Positions 7,898-16,733 of a stretch of 64,000 nucleotides of DNA are shown piece by piece (the first letter of the stretch is position 1; each line of letters starts with the position of its first letter). Both the position numbers and the translations under genes were made by a program. The DNA lies in the NCBI GenBank assembly GCA_965208015.1, contig OZ242309.1:930001-994000 (forward strand). The letters run 5' to 3'. Below the pieces are notes generated by a model. The model was not told where the DNA came from. It ran no database searches and saw only the letters and a program-made list of their open reading frames with translations. This stretch comes from Bin87 sp965208015. Its GTDB lineage: Bacteria; Chloroflexota; Dehalococcoidia; Lucifugimonadales; UBA3495.

Positions 7898-9607
7898 ATG
7901 CTAATGAACGACTTCGTCGTCAGGTTCGCCGGTGAAGGTGGGCAGGGCGTCGTTACTTCGGCCGAAGGACTGGCCCAGGCGTCGACACAGGTTGGGTATC
8001 ACGCCCTGACCTATGCGACGTTCCCGTCGCAAATCCTGGGAGGGCCTACCTGGACCCAGGCCAGAATTTGCACCGAACCCATTCTCAGCTCGGGGGACCA
8101 GGTAGACGTGCTGGTCGCCTTTAACGAGGAAGCTTACGAAACCCACGCTGAAGAGGTGCGTGAAGGCGGCGTGATAATTTACAACGCCGACGACTTCACC
8201 ATGACCGACCCGCGGTCTTTCGGCCTCGCCGTGGACTCCCTGGCGCGCTCGACTGGCAACAACCGCGCGGCCAACATGGTGGTTATCGGCGCGCTGGCCC
8301 AGTTGGTGCACATGCCCCAGGAGTACCTGGAGGATTTTGTCGAAGCCAGGTTCCGCCGGGGACGGGATAACGACGACGAGATTATCTCGTCGAACATCGA
8401 GGCCATGCGTCTGGGCCGTCAAAACGCGGCGGAAAGCGGTTTCGTCCTGGGCGATCTCGCGGCGCCGAATCCCCCGGACTACCAGCAGCTCATGCTCAAA
8501 GGCAACGAGGCCATCGCTCTCGGAGCCACGCACGCCGGCGTCCAGTTCTACGCCGGCTACCCAATCTCGCCGGCCACCACCATCCTGCTGTGGATGGAGC
8601 GCAATCTGGTAGGCGAGGATAAATTCGCGTACCAGGTCTCTTCGGAGATTGAGGCAATCACGGCAATCATCGGCGCAGGATACGCCGGCAAGAAAGCCAT
8701 GACCGCAACGGCAGGACCAGGCATATCGCTGATGAGCGAGGGACTGGGCCTGGCCTGGATGGCTGAAATTCCGCTGGTCGTGGTCGACGTTCAGCGCGGC
8801 GGACCGGCAACGGGACTGCCCACCAAGACCGAGCAGTCAGACCTCATGGGATGCCTTTTCCCGGCTCACGGGGACGTCCGGATGCCGATCATCGCTCCCG
8901 GCTCGGTGGAGGAGTGTTTCTACGGAGCGGTGCAGGCCATCAACTGGGCCGAACGGTACCAGGGCCCGGTGATCCTGATGAGCGAAATGTCCATGGCCGA
9001 ACGGGTGCAGAACATCCCCCGTCCTGACCTGAGCAAGGTTGCCGTGGAAGAGCGACTGACTTACGAAGGCGGAAACGGCTATCACCGTTACTCCGGCCAC
9101 GAGCTATCCCCCATGCCTCTCCCCGGCGGACCGGGCGCGTACGTGGCCAACGGCAGCGAGCACGACGAGATGGGTGATACCACTCACCTGCCCAGCCGGC
9201 ACATCCAGATGACCGAGCGCCGGTTCAGCAAGCTGAAGCTCCTTGAAGAAAACCACTACGAAAGTGACAACACCCAGGCCAAGATCGCGTTGATGCCATG
9301 GGGCGGTTCAAAAGGACCGGTCCGGGAGGCTTACGACGCACTGCGTGAAGAGGGCATCGACATCGCCTGGTATTACACGATGTTCCTACATCCTATACCA
9401 CCAAAGCTGCGCGAGGAATTGCGGTCCAAGGAGTTGGTGATCGTCCCCGAGCTCAACTACCAGGGCCAGTGGGCCAACATACTGAGGTTCCACCGCGTCA
9501 ACTCAACGCCGATCACGCAGTACACCGGCCTGCCCTTCAAGGTCAGCGAACTGGTGACTCAGGTCAAAAAGATCATGGCGGAACACATGGAGGAAGCACG
9601 GGCATGA
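7898..9607 (+). CDS. korA: 2-oxoacid:ferredoxin oxidoreductase, fused gamma-alpha subunit
   Basis: With the beta subunit it oxidatively decarboxylates a 2-oxoacid (2-oxoglutarate is most likely) to the acyl-CoA and reduces ferredoxin. I start at ATG 7898, nine bases after GGAGG; an in-frame TTG at 7880 is less likely. In 569 residues the N-terminal part to about 180 is the gamma domain (FAGEGGQGVVTSAEGLAQA, then FPSQILGGP). The remainder is the alpha pyrimidine-binding and C-terminal domains (FYAGYPISPAT, TATAGPGISLMSEGLGLA, DVQRGGPATGLPTKTEQSDL). This fused KorA layout is common in Chloroflexota and Actinobacteria. Its stop overlaps the korB start (ATGA). Confidence 0.92.
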   Translation: MLMNDFVVRFAGEGGQGVVTSAEGLAQASTQVGYHALTYATFPSQILGGPTWTQARICTEPILSSGDQVDVLVAFNEEAYETHAEEVREGGVIIYNADDFTMTDPRSFGLAVDSLARSTGNNRAANMVVIGALAQLVHMPQEYLEDFVEARFRRGRDNDDEIISSNIEAMRLGRQNAAESGFVLGDLAAPNPPDYQQLMLKGNEAIALGATHAGVQFYAGYPISPATTILLWMERNLVGEDKFAYQVSSEIEAITAIIGAGYAGKKAMTATAGPGISLMSEGLGLAWMAEIPLVVVDVQRGGPATGLPTKTEQSDLMGCLFPAHGDVRMPIIAPGSVEECFYGAVQAINWAERYQGPVILMSEMSMAERVQNIPRPDLSKVAVEERLTYEGGNGYHRYSGHELSPMPLPGGPGAYVANGSEHDEMGDTTHLPSRHIQMTERRFSKLKLLEENHYESDNTQAKIALMPWGGSKGPVREAYDALREEGIDIAWYYTMFLHPIPPKLREELRSKELVIVPELNYQGQWANILRFHRVNSTPITQYTGLPFKVSELVTQVKKIMAEHMEEARA

Positions 9608-10470
9608 GCAAGAAGAACCCGGAATACGACTTCAAATGGTGCCCCGGGTGCGGGGACTTCGGTGTGCGTCGCGCGCTGGAATTCGCCATGATCAACCGGC
9701 TGGAGGAAACCGGCCTGCCTATCGAGAACAACGTGGTGGTGGCCGGCATCGGTTGCAGCGGCAACCTGGTTCACCTGCTGGAAGGTGAACAGCCCTATGG
9801 CATCCATGGCATCCATGGGCGGACGCTTCCCGTTGCCATGGGAGTCAAGATGGCCCGGCCCGAGCTCAACGTAATTGTTGTGGCCGGAGACGGCGACTTC
9901 CTGAGCATCGGCGGCGAACACATCGCGCCTCAAGCGGCTCGCAACGTCAATGTCACCGCCGTGATCATGGACAACGGGGTGTACGGTCTCACCAAGGGCC
10001 AGAGTTCGCCTACCACAGAAATGGGCACTGTTACCAGCAGCACGCCCTTCGGCAAGGTGGAAGAGGACCTGGACCCCCTGGAGTTGTACCTAACGCTCGG
10101 CGTCTCGTTCATCGCGTCCGGTTTCTCCGGTCAGCCCCGTGTGTTGGCGCGATTGATCAACGAGGGCATGAACCACGACGGAATGTCGATGATCCATGTC
10201 CAGTCGCCCTGCGTGACCTACAACGACACCTTCCAACTGATCAAAGGCAACGCCAAAGAGGGGATCGCCCCGGCCTTGTGGGACATACCCGAAGACCACG
10301 ACCCGTCCAGCAAGCAGGCGGCCTACGACTTGGTGCAGCAGGGCGGACTCCCCGTGGGTGTGATCTACAAGGACGAAACGCGGGGATCGCTGGAAGCCAA
10401 CATGGAGACCATACGGGCCAAGGCGCGTGAACGCTCCGTGGAACAATTGATGAACGCCTACGCGTTCTAG
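9604..10470 (+). CDS. korB: 2-oxoacid:ferredoxin oxidoreductase, beta subunit (thiamine diphosphate-binding)
   Basis: Binds thiamine diphosphate and a 4Fe-4S cluster in the ferredoxin oxidoreductase. It has 288 residues from the ATG at 9604 that overlaps the korA stop. Cluster cysteines are visible in WCPGCGDFG and IGCSGN. The TPP/Mg motif runs from GDGDFLSIGGEH to DNGVYGLTKGQ. The typical distal SPCVTYND follows. No separate ferredoxin (delta) gene is present, as expected for the two-subunit KorAB form. Confidence 0.93.
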   Translation: MSKKNPEYDFKWCPGCGDFGVRRALEFAMINRLEETGLPIENNVVVAGIGCSGNLVHLLEGEQPYGIHGIHGRTLPVAMGVKMARPELNVIVVAGDGDFLSIGGEHIAPQAARNVNVTAVIMDNGVYGLTKGQSSPTTEMGTVTSSTPFGKVEEDLDPLELYLTLGVSFIASGFSGQPRVLARLINEGMNHDGMSMIHVQSPCVTYNDTFQLIKGNAKEGIAPALWDIPEDHDPSSKQAAYDLVQQGGLPVGVIYKDETRGSLEANMETIRAKARERSVEQLMNAYAF

Positions 10471-10499
10471 GCTCGCTTCAAAACCGTAACGGCAAACCC

Positions 10500-10540
10500 A
10501 GGCCAGCGTCAAGAAGCGCTGGCCTCGGTTCACTTTTAAT
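10500..10540 (+). terminator. Hairpin terminator after korB
   Basis: A perfect 9-base stem (AGGCCAGCG / CGCTGGCCT, 8-base loop) lies 30 bases after the korB stop. It is followed by CGGTTCACTTTT, a weak U-tract. It sits between two converging transcripts and may serve both. Confidence 0.55.
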
Positions 10541-10593
10541 CGCATGGCCCACACGACGCCGTTCCGTGGGCGGCAGATGCAGCAAAACACCCT

Positions 10594-11148
10594 TCAGTAA
10601 GACTGCGCAGGCGCTGCTGCGCCGGGAATGAGATCTGGGTTCTCGGCCTGCATCGACTGGTACTTGGACGGACACTTGACGAGTATGTTGTCCGTCGCGA
10701 AAACCCCTTCGCGCCCGTCGTAGTGCCCTTCCAGGATGATCTCCGAGTGCGGGTTAAAGAACAGATCCGGTAGGACGCCAACGTAACTGGCCTCCATCTG
10801 CGGACTTCCGGGCGCTATCCCAGGCACATCGGCTAGCTTGTCGCCCAGGCTGAAACGGGACAGGGTGGACCCATCCTCCCGGCGAAAGGTATCCGGAGCC
10901 AGGGCGCCGGCGACGCGCAGGGTCTGACCATCGTGAAGTCTGGGATCATCCATGAACTCGCTCACGGTGACGAAATACAGCGTGTTGCCGGGGAAGGCAG
11001 CGTACACCATGTAGGCCACCGCCAGGGCGATCACGCCTCCCAAGATCAGCAACCGCGTGCGATGGTTGCGCCACGCGGAACGCTCTGTTTCCTCCTCCGC
11101 GACTTGCGTGACAGCGGGAACTGGTCCGGTATATGGGTCAGTCTGCAT
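10594..11148 (-). CDS. ccmE: Cytochrome c maturation heme chaperone CcmE, CXXXY type
   Basis: Membrane-anchored chaperone that receives heme from CcmABCD and passes it to the cytochrome c lyase. It has 184 residues: a cytoplasmic N-terminus, one membrane helix (about 33-51), then the beta-barrel domain (GNTLYFVTVSEF, LRVAGAL, HSEIILEGHYDG). The heme-binding motif is Cys159-Pro-Ser-Lys-Tyr163, the CXXXY variant known from archaea and Desulfovibrio-like bacteria, not the HXXXY of most proteobacteria. It is the last gene of ccmABCDE. No ccmF or ccmH is in the window. Confidence 0.88.
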   Translation of the reverse strand: MQTDPYTGPVPAVTQVAEEETERSAWRNHRTRLLILGGVIALAVAYMVYAAFPGNTLYFVTVSEFMDDPRLHDGQTLRVAGALAPDTFRREDGSTLSRFSLGDKLADVPGIAPGSPQMEASYVGVLPDLFFNPHSEIILEGHYDGREGVFATDNILVKCPSKYQSMQAENPDLIPGAAAPAQSY

Positions 11149-11201
11149 GGAAAATCAACGCGCCTCGGCAGGTGGATCGCATACCATTATACCTACCCGA
11201 T

Positions 11202-11381
11202 TCACTCCGCTTCGTCAGCGTCAGGCTCTTCCGCAGGCTCGATCGTCGATTGGAGTTCCCGCAGCTCCCTTTGGACCGACTGACGGCGCCAGGACATGTA
11301 CGCGGCGTAGATGAAGAACACTGCCCACACGACGGCGAAAGCGGCGAACAGGAACGGCAGGTTGTTGGGCGGCACAGTCAT
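11202..11381 (-). CDS. ccmD: CcmD, small heme exporter component
   Basis: A 59-residue protein between ccmC and ccmE. It has one membrane helix (about residues 8-28, LPFLFAAFAVVWAVFFIY), followed by a basic WRR and a charged, acidic C-terminal tail. This is the size, topology and genome position of CcmD, which helps release heme-loaded CcmE from the CcmABC complex. The ATG at 11381 follows the ccmC stop by one base, so translation is probably coupled. Sequence similarity among CcmD proteins is weak, so the call rests mainly on size and position. Confidence 0.85.
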   Translation of the reverse strand: MTVPPNNLPFLFAAFAVVWAVFFIYAAYMSWRRQSVQRELRELQSTIEPAEEPDADEAE

Positions 11382-11382
11382 T

Positions 11383-12117
11383 CTAATCGTAGATTCCTCG
11401 ACGGCGGATGGCGGAAAGCGCGTCCTCGGTTCCCCGCAGCGCTACACGTTCCAGCAATAGATACGTGAACAGCGCCAGGGCCGCGATCAGGGAAAAAACC
11501 AGGATGCGGGCCATGATGGGCTCCAAGGCGTCGTCCGCTGCCTCTGGACCGATCACCTGCACCGGATGGATCGATCGCCACCACTGCACGGAATAGTAGA
11601 CAATTGGCACGTCGACAAACCCGATGATGCCTACCACGGCCGACCAGGCTCGTCCCTGCTGCGGAGTGGGCGCATAGTGGCGAATCATCAGGTACGCGAC
11701 GTAGATCAACCATAGGATCAACGTTGTGGTTAGCCGCGGCTCCCAAGTCCACCAGACCCCCCACACCGGCCGGGCCCAGATAACCCCGGTAACCAGGGCG
11801 AGTGTGACGAAGACGACGCCGACTTCTGCGGCCGCATGAGCCACGCGGTCCCACACTTCGCCTCGCCGGATGAGATAACCGACGCCGGCCACGGCGCAAA
11901 CCAGGAACCCCAGGAAAGACAGGATGGAGATGGGGACGTGGATGTAGAAGATGCGCTGGATATGTCCCAGCACCTGGTCGGTGGGAGCCACCACAAAGAT
12001 CAGATACCCGTCGATGATGGTCAGAGCCGCCGTAAGCGCCAGCAGCCAGGAACGGGGATCGCGCAGGGAGGATCGAATCGGGCTGTCGAAAGGGCCACGG
12101 CCCATTAGTGCGGCCAA
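11383..12117 (-). CDS. ccmC: Heme exporter permease CcmC
   Basis: Membrane protein that presents heme to CcmE. It has 244 residues and six hydrophobic segments. The family tryptophan-rich motif appears as WGVWWTWEPRLTT between segments 3 and 4, with the usual Asp replaced by Glu. Flanking histidines that can ligate heme are in YIHVPIS and WWRSIHPVQ. The gene lies between ccmB and ccmD, with a 6-base gap to ccmB and a 1-base gap to ccmD. Confidence 0.92.
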   Translation of the reverse strand: MAALMGRGPFDSPIRSSLRDPRSWLLALTAALTIIDGYLIFVVAPTDQVLGHIQRIFYIHVPISILSFLGFLVCAVAGVGYLIRRGEVWDRVAHAAAEVGVVFVTLALVTGVIWARPVWGVWWTWEPRLTTTLILWLIYVAYLMIRHYAPTPQQGRAWSAVVGIIGFVDVPIVYYSVQWWRSIHPVQVIGPEAADDALEPIMARILVFSLIAALALFTYLLLERVALRGTEDALSAIRRRGIYD

Positions 12118-12123
12118 GCTATG

Positions 12124-12798
12124 CTATCCCTCGAACACATACCCGAATATCCACGGGCATATTACCAAAAAGAGCGCGTCGAAGACCACCAGCAGCGGGA
12201 GCCACCGAGTCCAGACTGGGGACATTGGCCCGCCCTGAAGCACCAGGGCGGTGGCCTCCACGGCCCCGATGATTACCGGAACAATCACCGGGAAGAAGAG
12301 AACAGGCAGCAGTATCTCTCGTGACCGCGTTTGGGCCGCGATGGCAGCAAAGAAAGTCCCTACGGTGGCGAACCCGACGGTCGCAAGCAGGATTATCAGT
12401 CCCAGCGTCGGAGACAGCGTTGGCAAGCCCAGCATGACGGCGAATACAGGCAAAAGGACAGCCTCGATGACCAGCATGAATGCCAGGGTACCCAGCATCT
12501 TGCCCAGGAAAACGGCGTCGCGGCTCACCGGGGCCGCAAGCAACCCATCCAAAGCGCCTTGCTCCTGCTCCCGCGCGAACGCCCGGTTCATCGCCAGCAC
12601 TCCGACGAAACCATACGCTACCCACAAAAGCCCCGGCGCCACCGGCGCCAGGCTGCCGGGCGTCCGGTTCAGTCCGAAATTGAACACGACGACCACGATC
12701 AGCCCGAAGATCAGGGCGGAAACGATGGTGTCGCGGGAACGAATCTCGAGCCGGACGTCCTTCCACGCTATGGCCAAGGTCGCGCTGAGCAGTCTCAT
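12124..12798 (-). CDS. ccmB: Heme exporter permease CcmB
   Basis: Membrane subunit that works with the CcmA ATPase. It has 224 residues and six predicted helices. Family landmarks are the N-terminal WKDVRLEIRSRD, then FAREQEQGALDGLLAAPVSRD and the hydrophobic ILLPVLFFPVIVPVIIGAVEA. It begins 24 bases after ccmA and ends 6 bases before ccmC. Confidence 0.92.
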   Translation of the reverse strand: MRLLSATLAIAWKDVRLEIRSRDTIVSALIFGLIVVVVFNFGLNRTPGSLAPVAPGLLWVAYGFVGVLAMNRAFAREQEQGALDGLLAAPVSRDAVFLGKMLGTLAFMLVIEAVLLPVFAVMLGLPTLSPTLGLIILLATVGFATVGTFFAAIAAQTRSREILLPVLFFPVIVPVIIGAVEATALVLQGGPMSPVWTRWLPLLVVFDALFLVICPWIFGYVFEG

Positions 12799-12822
12799 GG
12801 GCGACGATCCGATTGGGCCGAC

Positions 12823-13548
12823 TCAGCCGTCAGCGGCGCCGGGAATTACTGTGGTCAACGCTGCCGCGGCATCCGCAGGCGAAGGTATCTCTTCCGCCAG
12901 TCTCCCTCGCTCCAACCTGAAGATGCGGTCGGCCCAGGCTTGGCCGATTTCTGAGCTGTGCGTGGTCAGCAAAGCGCTCTTGCCCGACGCCGACCAGTCT
13001 TTCAGGAGGTCGCCCAGGGACGCAACCGAGTCGGCATCGAGGCCCGATTCGGGCTCGTCCAGCAATAGAACCGCCGGCTCGTGCAGAATGGCGCGAGCCA
13101 CTGACAGGCGCTTTTGCATCCCATGAGATAGCGTGCGCACGCGACGTCCAGCCCGATCCGCGAGATTCAACTGTTCGAGGACGGTGTCGATGCGACGATG
13201 TGGGCGGTCAACGCTGTAAAGTTTCGCGTAGAAAACCAGGTTTTCGCGGCAGGTGAGATCGCTGTACAGCAGGGTCTGGTGACCGACGAAACCGACCAGG
13301 GTCCGTGCGCGCCCGCCGGAACGGCGCATCCGCAAGCCGGAGATATGCACGTCTCCGGCATCAGGACGCGAAAGGCCGGCCAAGATACGCAGCAGCGTGG
13401 TCTTGCCCGCCCCGTTGGGTCCGAAAAGCACCGCGGTTTGGCCCCACGGCACGGATACGTCAACGCTCCTCAGAACGCCGCGGTCACCGTAGTCCTTGCG
13501 CAGACCGACGGCCGAGATGGCCAACGGACCGGCCGATGCGGGGCTCAT
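12823..13548 (-). CDS. ccmA: Heme exporter ATP-binding protein CcmA
   Basis: ABC ATPase that drives release of holo-CcmE during cytochrome c assembly. It has 241 residues with Walker A (GPNGAGKTT), Q-loop (VGFVGHQTLLYSDLT), signature LSHGMQKRL (a CcmA-like variant of LSGGQ), Walker B (VLLLDEPESGLD) and H-loop (TTHS). It is the first ccm gene and starts 9 bases after the stop of the acyl-CoA ligase, so the two probably share a transcript. Confidence 0.92.
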   Translation of the reverse strand: MSPASAGPLAISAVGLRKDYGDRGVLRSVDVSVPWGQTAVLFGPNGAGKTTLLRILAGLSRPDAGDVHISGLRMRRSGGRARTLVGFVGHQTLLYSDLTCRENLVFYAKLYSVDRPHRRIDTVLEQLNLADRAGRRVRTLSHGMQKRLSVARAILHEPAVLLLDEPESGLDADSVASLGDLLKDWSASGKSALLTTHSSEIGQAWADRIFRLERGRLAEEIPSPADAAAALTTVIPGAADG

Positions 13549-13557
13549 TCGATGGGT

Positions 13558-15171
13558 TCAGCGGTGATGCTCAAATCGTTCCCGCAGTACCTTCTTGTCG
13601 AACTTGCCCACGCTGGTTTTGGGAATTTCGTCGATGAACACCACGTGGTCCGGGAGCCACCAGCGGGCGAAGTCGGGCCGTATGAAATCCAGGATTGTGT
13701 CCCTGGTCAACTGGCCTGACGTTTCCGAACGCGCTACGACGCAGGCCAGTGGCCGCTCCTGCCACTGCGGATCCGGGACGGCGATCACGGCGGCTTCCAG
13801 CACGTCCGGATGGGCCATGATCGCCGACTCCAGATCCACTGACGAAATCCACTCGCCGCCGCTCTTCACCATGTCCTTGACCCGATCAACGATCTGGATG
13901 TAGCCATTGGCGTCGATGGTGGCGATGTCCCCACTGTGATACCACCCGTCGATGAAAGTCTCCGCGCTGCGCTCGTCATCCACGTACTCGTCCGCCAGCC
14001 ACGGCCCGCGGAACCAGAGTTCGCCGCGCTGTTCGCCGTCCCACGCCAGTTCTTCGCCGTTCTCATCGGCCAGCTTCATATCGATGCCGGGGGCAACGAC
14101 GCCCTGGCTGGCGTTCAGCTCCAGGCGTTTCTCATCGGAGAGTTCGTCCAGCCAGCTGCGCCGCCGGTTGACCGAGATCAGCGGAGCCGCCTCGGTCATA
14201 CCGTAGGCGTGCACAATTTCGACGCCCAGCTGATCCCGGTACGCCTGCAAGACAGCAAGAGGCACCGCGGAGCCACCGCTGACCACCTGGCGCAGCGACG
14301 ACAGATCGTACTCTACGCCGGAACGCTGGAGGTAGTCGAGCACGCCGATCCAGATGGTGGGCACTCCGGCGCTGATGGTCACCCGCTCGCGCTCGATCAT
14401 CTCGCAGATTACGCGCGGGTCCGGTCGCACGCCGGGGAAGATCTGGGAAGCGCCGAACATGGTGGACGCGTAGGGGAAGCCCCAGCAGTTGGCGTGAAAC
14501 ATCGGCACGATGGCCATGATCCGGTCGCGTTCTGACACGGCCAGCATGTCGGCCGTGGCGGCAGTCATGGAATGGAGATATACGGCCCGGTGAGAGTAGG
14601 CCACGCCCTTAGGCAAGCCGGTGGTCGCCGAAGTGTAGCAGAGGCCCATAGTCGAGTACTCATCGACATCAGCCGGGCGATACTCAGGCGACGCTGCATC
14701 CAGGAGGGTTTCGTAGCAAGCGGCGTGGGGCAGCGTCGTGGACATTTCGTCCGGCCCCCCAAGAATGACAAAGTGCTCCACCGAGGTCAGCCGGTCGGCG
14801 ATCGCTTCGATCAAGGGCGCCAGGTCAGGGTCGATCAGCAGCACTTTATCCCCGGCGTGATTGATGATGTACGCCATGTCGTCGGGCGCCAGGCGGATGT
14901 TGATGGTATGAGTGACTGCGCCAATGGTGGCCGGCGCGAAGTAAGCCTCCAGGTGTCGGTAGGTGTTCCAGGCAAAAGTGCCTACCCGATCCCCGGGCCC
15001 AATCCCCAACTCCCGCAGGGCGTTGCCCAGTCGCGCGGTGCGGGCGAACATTTCGGCGTAAGTATAGCGATGAGTATCCTCGCCCACCCGCGTCGCGATT
15101 ACCTTGTTGGGGAAGTGGGTTGCCGCGCGCTCCAAAATGCGGTTAGCCAGCAATTCATAATGCATCGTCAT
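13558..15171 (-). CDS. AMP-dependent acyl-CoA synthetase (medium/long-chain fatty acid-CoA ligase type)
   Basis: Activates a carboxylic acid as acyl-AMP and then acyl-CoA. It has 537 residues and is of the ANL superfamily. Motifs are the P-loop YTSATTGLPKGV (Ala where Gly is usual), AYGMTEAAP (A5), YHSGDIATID (A7), DRVKDMVKSGGEWIS (A8 hinge) and the catalytic-lysine motif PKTSVGKFDKK (A10). The A8 hinge wording is typical of fatty-acyl-CoA ligases. The substrate cannot be read from sequence. It lies upstream of ccmA on the same strand with a 9-base gap. Confidence 0.88.
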   Translation of the reverse strand: MTMHYELLANRILERAATHFPNKVIATRVGEDTHRYTYAEMFARTARLGNALRELGIGPGDRVGTFAWNTYRHLEAYFAPATIGAVTHTINIRLAPDDMAYIINHAGDKVLLIDPDLAPLIEAIADRLTSVEHFVILGGPDEMSTTLPHAACYETLLDAASPEYRPADVDEYSTMGLCYTSATTGLPKGVAYSHRAVYLHSMTAATADMLAVSERDRIMAIVPMFHANCWGFPYASTMFGASQIFPGVRPDPRVICEMIERERVTISAGVPTIWIGVLDYLQRSGVEYDLSSLRQVVSGGSAVPLAVLQAYRDQLGVEIVHAYGMTEAAPLISVNRRRSWLDELSDEKRLELNASQGVVAPGIDMKLADENGEELAWDGEQRGELWFRGPWLADEYVDDERSAETFIDGWYHSGDIATIDANGYIQIVDRVKDMVKSGGEWISSVDLESAIMAHPDVLEAAVIAVPDPQWQERPLACVVARSETSGQLTRDTILDFIRPDFARWWLPDHVVFIDEIPKTSVGKFDKKVLRERFEHHR

Positions 15172-15193
15172 GGCGAATCTCCCTGCATCCAGT

Positions 15194-15292
15194 CCGTCAT
15201 TTCCGCTTTAGCGGCAAATCCAGAAAGTACAAAATAAGGCTAACGTTCCGCTTGCCGTGATTTCTGGGTTCCTGCTTTCGCAGGAACGACGG
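15194..15292. repeat. Head-to-head pair of GTCATTCC/GGAATCCAG repeat units
   Basis: Unit A (15194-15226, begins CCGTCATTTCCGC) and inverted unit B (15261-15292, begins TTTCTGGGTTCC and ends AACGACGG) fill most of the gap between the SDR gene and the acyl-CoA ligase. This repeats the paired arrangement at 2804-2884 and 63288-63385. Confidence 0.7.
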
Positions 15293-15309
15293 TATTTAGT
15301 CGATGTGTT

Positions 15310-16104
15310 CTACGGATGCTTGATGCTCACTCCGCCATCGATAGCCCAGGTCTGGCCGGTCACGTAAGTTGCCGCGGGCGACGCCAGATAAACGGCCAGG
15401 TAGCCAACCTCAATGAGCCTGCCGACCCGGGCGAGCGGGACGGTTTCTCCAGCCGCCGCGTCGCGGGCCGCGAAAGCCTCCTCGGACATTTGCTCCGGAT
15501 CAGGAAAGGATCCCGGTGCGATGGCATTGCAGCGGATGCCAAACGGCGCCCACTCCTGGGCGACGCACTCGGTGAAGCGCATCAGGCCCGCCTTGGCGGC
15601 GTCGTACGCTGCCGACATTGGGCGCCCCCGGAAAGATGCCCAGCCGCTGATGTTGATCACGTTGCCCTGTCTCCGCTCCAGCATGTGGGGCGCCACAGCA
15701 CGGCAACCCTGGAATGCCTCGGTCAGGTTGATATCGACGATACTGTGCCACTCAGCTTCGGTCATGCCGGGTACATCGCTACCGGGAAGCTGTGCCACCG
15801 GCTTGCGGATGGCGTCTCCGACGCAGTTGATCAGCGTGTCGATGTGTCCGAATTCAACGATGGTGCGTTCGACGATGGCGTCGGTATCAGCAGCGGTGGT
15901 AGCGTCCCCGGTGAGCGGAAGGCAAGTCCCGCCCATGGCTCCGATTTCCTCAGCAACCCGGTTCACGCCGGCGGAGGTCAAACCCGTAACGGCTACGTCC
16001 GCCCCCGCTTGAGCAAACGCTAGGGCGATACCCTTCCCAATGCCCCGACCCGCGCCTACGAGCAATACTTTCTGGCCGCTGACGTCAAAGATATCCAAAC
16101 TCAT
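15310..16104 (-). CDS. Short-chain dehydrogenase/reductase (SDR) family oxidoreductase
   Basis: NAD(P)-dependent oxidoreductase of 264 residues with the classical SDR marks: LLVGAGRGIGKGIA (coenzyme glycine motif), NCVGDA in place of NNAG, catalytic Ser in INISGWASF, catalytic YDAAK, and a C-terminal GQTWAIDGG. ATG 16104 has AGGAG about 8 bases upstream; an upstream in-frame codon would add 14 residues without family similarity. The substrate is unknown. Acyl-CoA chemistry is possible because the ligase follows on the same strand. Confidence 0.88.
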   Translation of the reverse strand: MSLDIFDVSGQKVLLVGAGRGIGKGIALAFAQAGADVAVTGLTSAGVNRVAEEIGAMGGTCLPLTGDATTAADTDAIVERTIVEFGHIDTLINCVGDAIRKPVAQLPGSDVPGMTEAEWHSIVDINLTEAFQGCRAVAPHMLERRQGNVINISGWASFRGRPMSAAYDAAKAGLMRFTECVAQEWAPFGIRCNAIAPGSFPDPEQMSEEAFAARDAAAGETVPLARVGRLIEVGYLAVYLASPAATYVTGQTWAIDGGVSIKHP

Positions 16105-16262
16105 GTGCCCACTCCTGGCAATGTCGAACGCGCGCCGTAGCAACAACGGCAGTGATAACGGCAGTGATAAGGAACATCATGGTGCCACACTGATGGGTGC
16201 TCGGCAACCGCAACCCTGGAGTCGTTCGGCATGGCGGATCGCAACGGCGATGGGGTAAAATC

Positions 16263-16688
16263 GTGCAACGCGTTTGCTATCTGGTTTTCGAGGTGCCGGA
16301 CATGCCCAGGGACAGTAATCGGGTTGTGTACCCACCGGAAGGGTGGACGAACTCGCTGGCCGCGGAATACATAGGCGCCGACCAATTCGGCAACGGCGAA
16401 GTGTATGACGCTCAGATCGACGGGGCTCCGCTGATCCGCCTGATCTACGACGAGCGAGACGAGGAAATTACCGTCCGGTGCCTGCGTTGCGAGCAGCAAT
16501 CCCAGGCCGCGGGGCGTTTCACCGCCTACCCCATGGTCGGGATCATCAGCATCAACGCCACCGCCCTGCTGGTCCCGATGAACACTCCGCGTATCATGAG
16601 GCACCTGGCGGACCGTCACGAAGAGACCCTCGACGGAATGGATGATTTCGATTTCTTCAATTGCCTGCTGGACATTTGCGGCCTGTAA
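16263..16688 (+). CDS. Protein of unknown function (about 142 residues)
   Basis: I do not recognise the family. The sequence is mixed alpha/beta, acidic, and has a CxxC pair (VRCLRCEQQ) in the middle that could bind metal, plus a hydrophobic strand (VGIISINATALLV). The start is uncertain: GTG 16263 is my choice, but ATG 16302 is also possible because a TAAAAT element lies directly before the GTG. It precedes the GMC oxidoreductase by 45 bases on the same strand. Confidence 0.55.
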   Translation: MQRVCYLVFEVPDMPRDSNRVVYPPEGWTNSLAAEYIGADQFGNGEVYDAQIDGAPLIRLIYDERDEEITVRCLRCEQQSQAAGRFTAYPMVGIISINATALLVPMNTPRIMRHLADRHEETLDGMDDFDFFNCLLDICGL

Positions 16689-16733
16689 CGGAAAGCAGGG
16701 GGAACCAGGGTCCGATCATCGGGAGGTAATCCA

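Noticed and set aside
12251..13126. 291-codon frame on the plus strand
   Set aside because: Antisense to ccmB and ccmA; no motifs.
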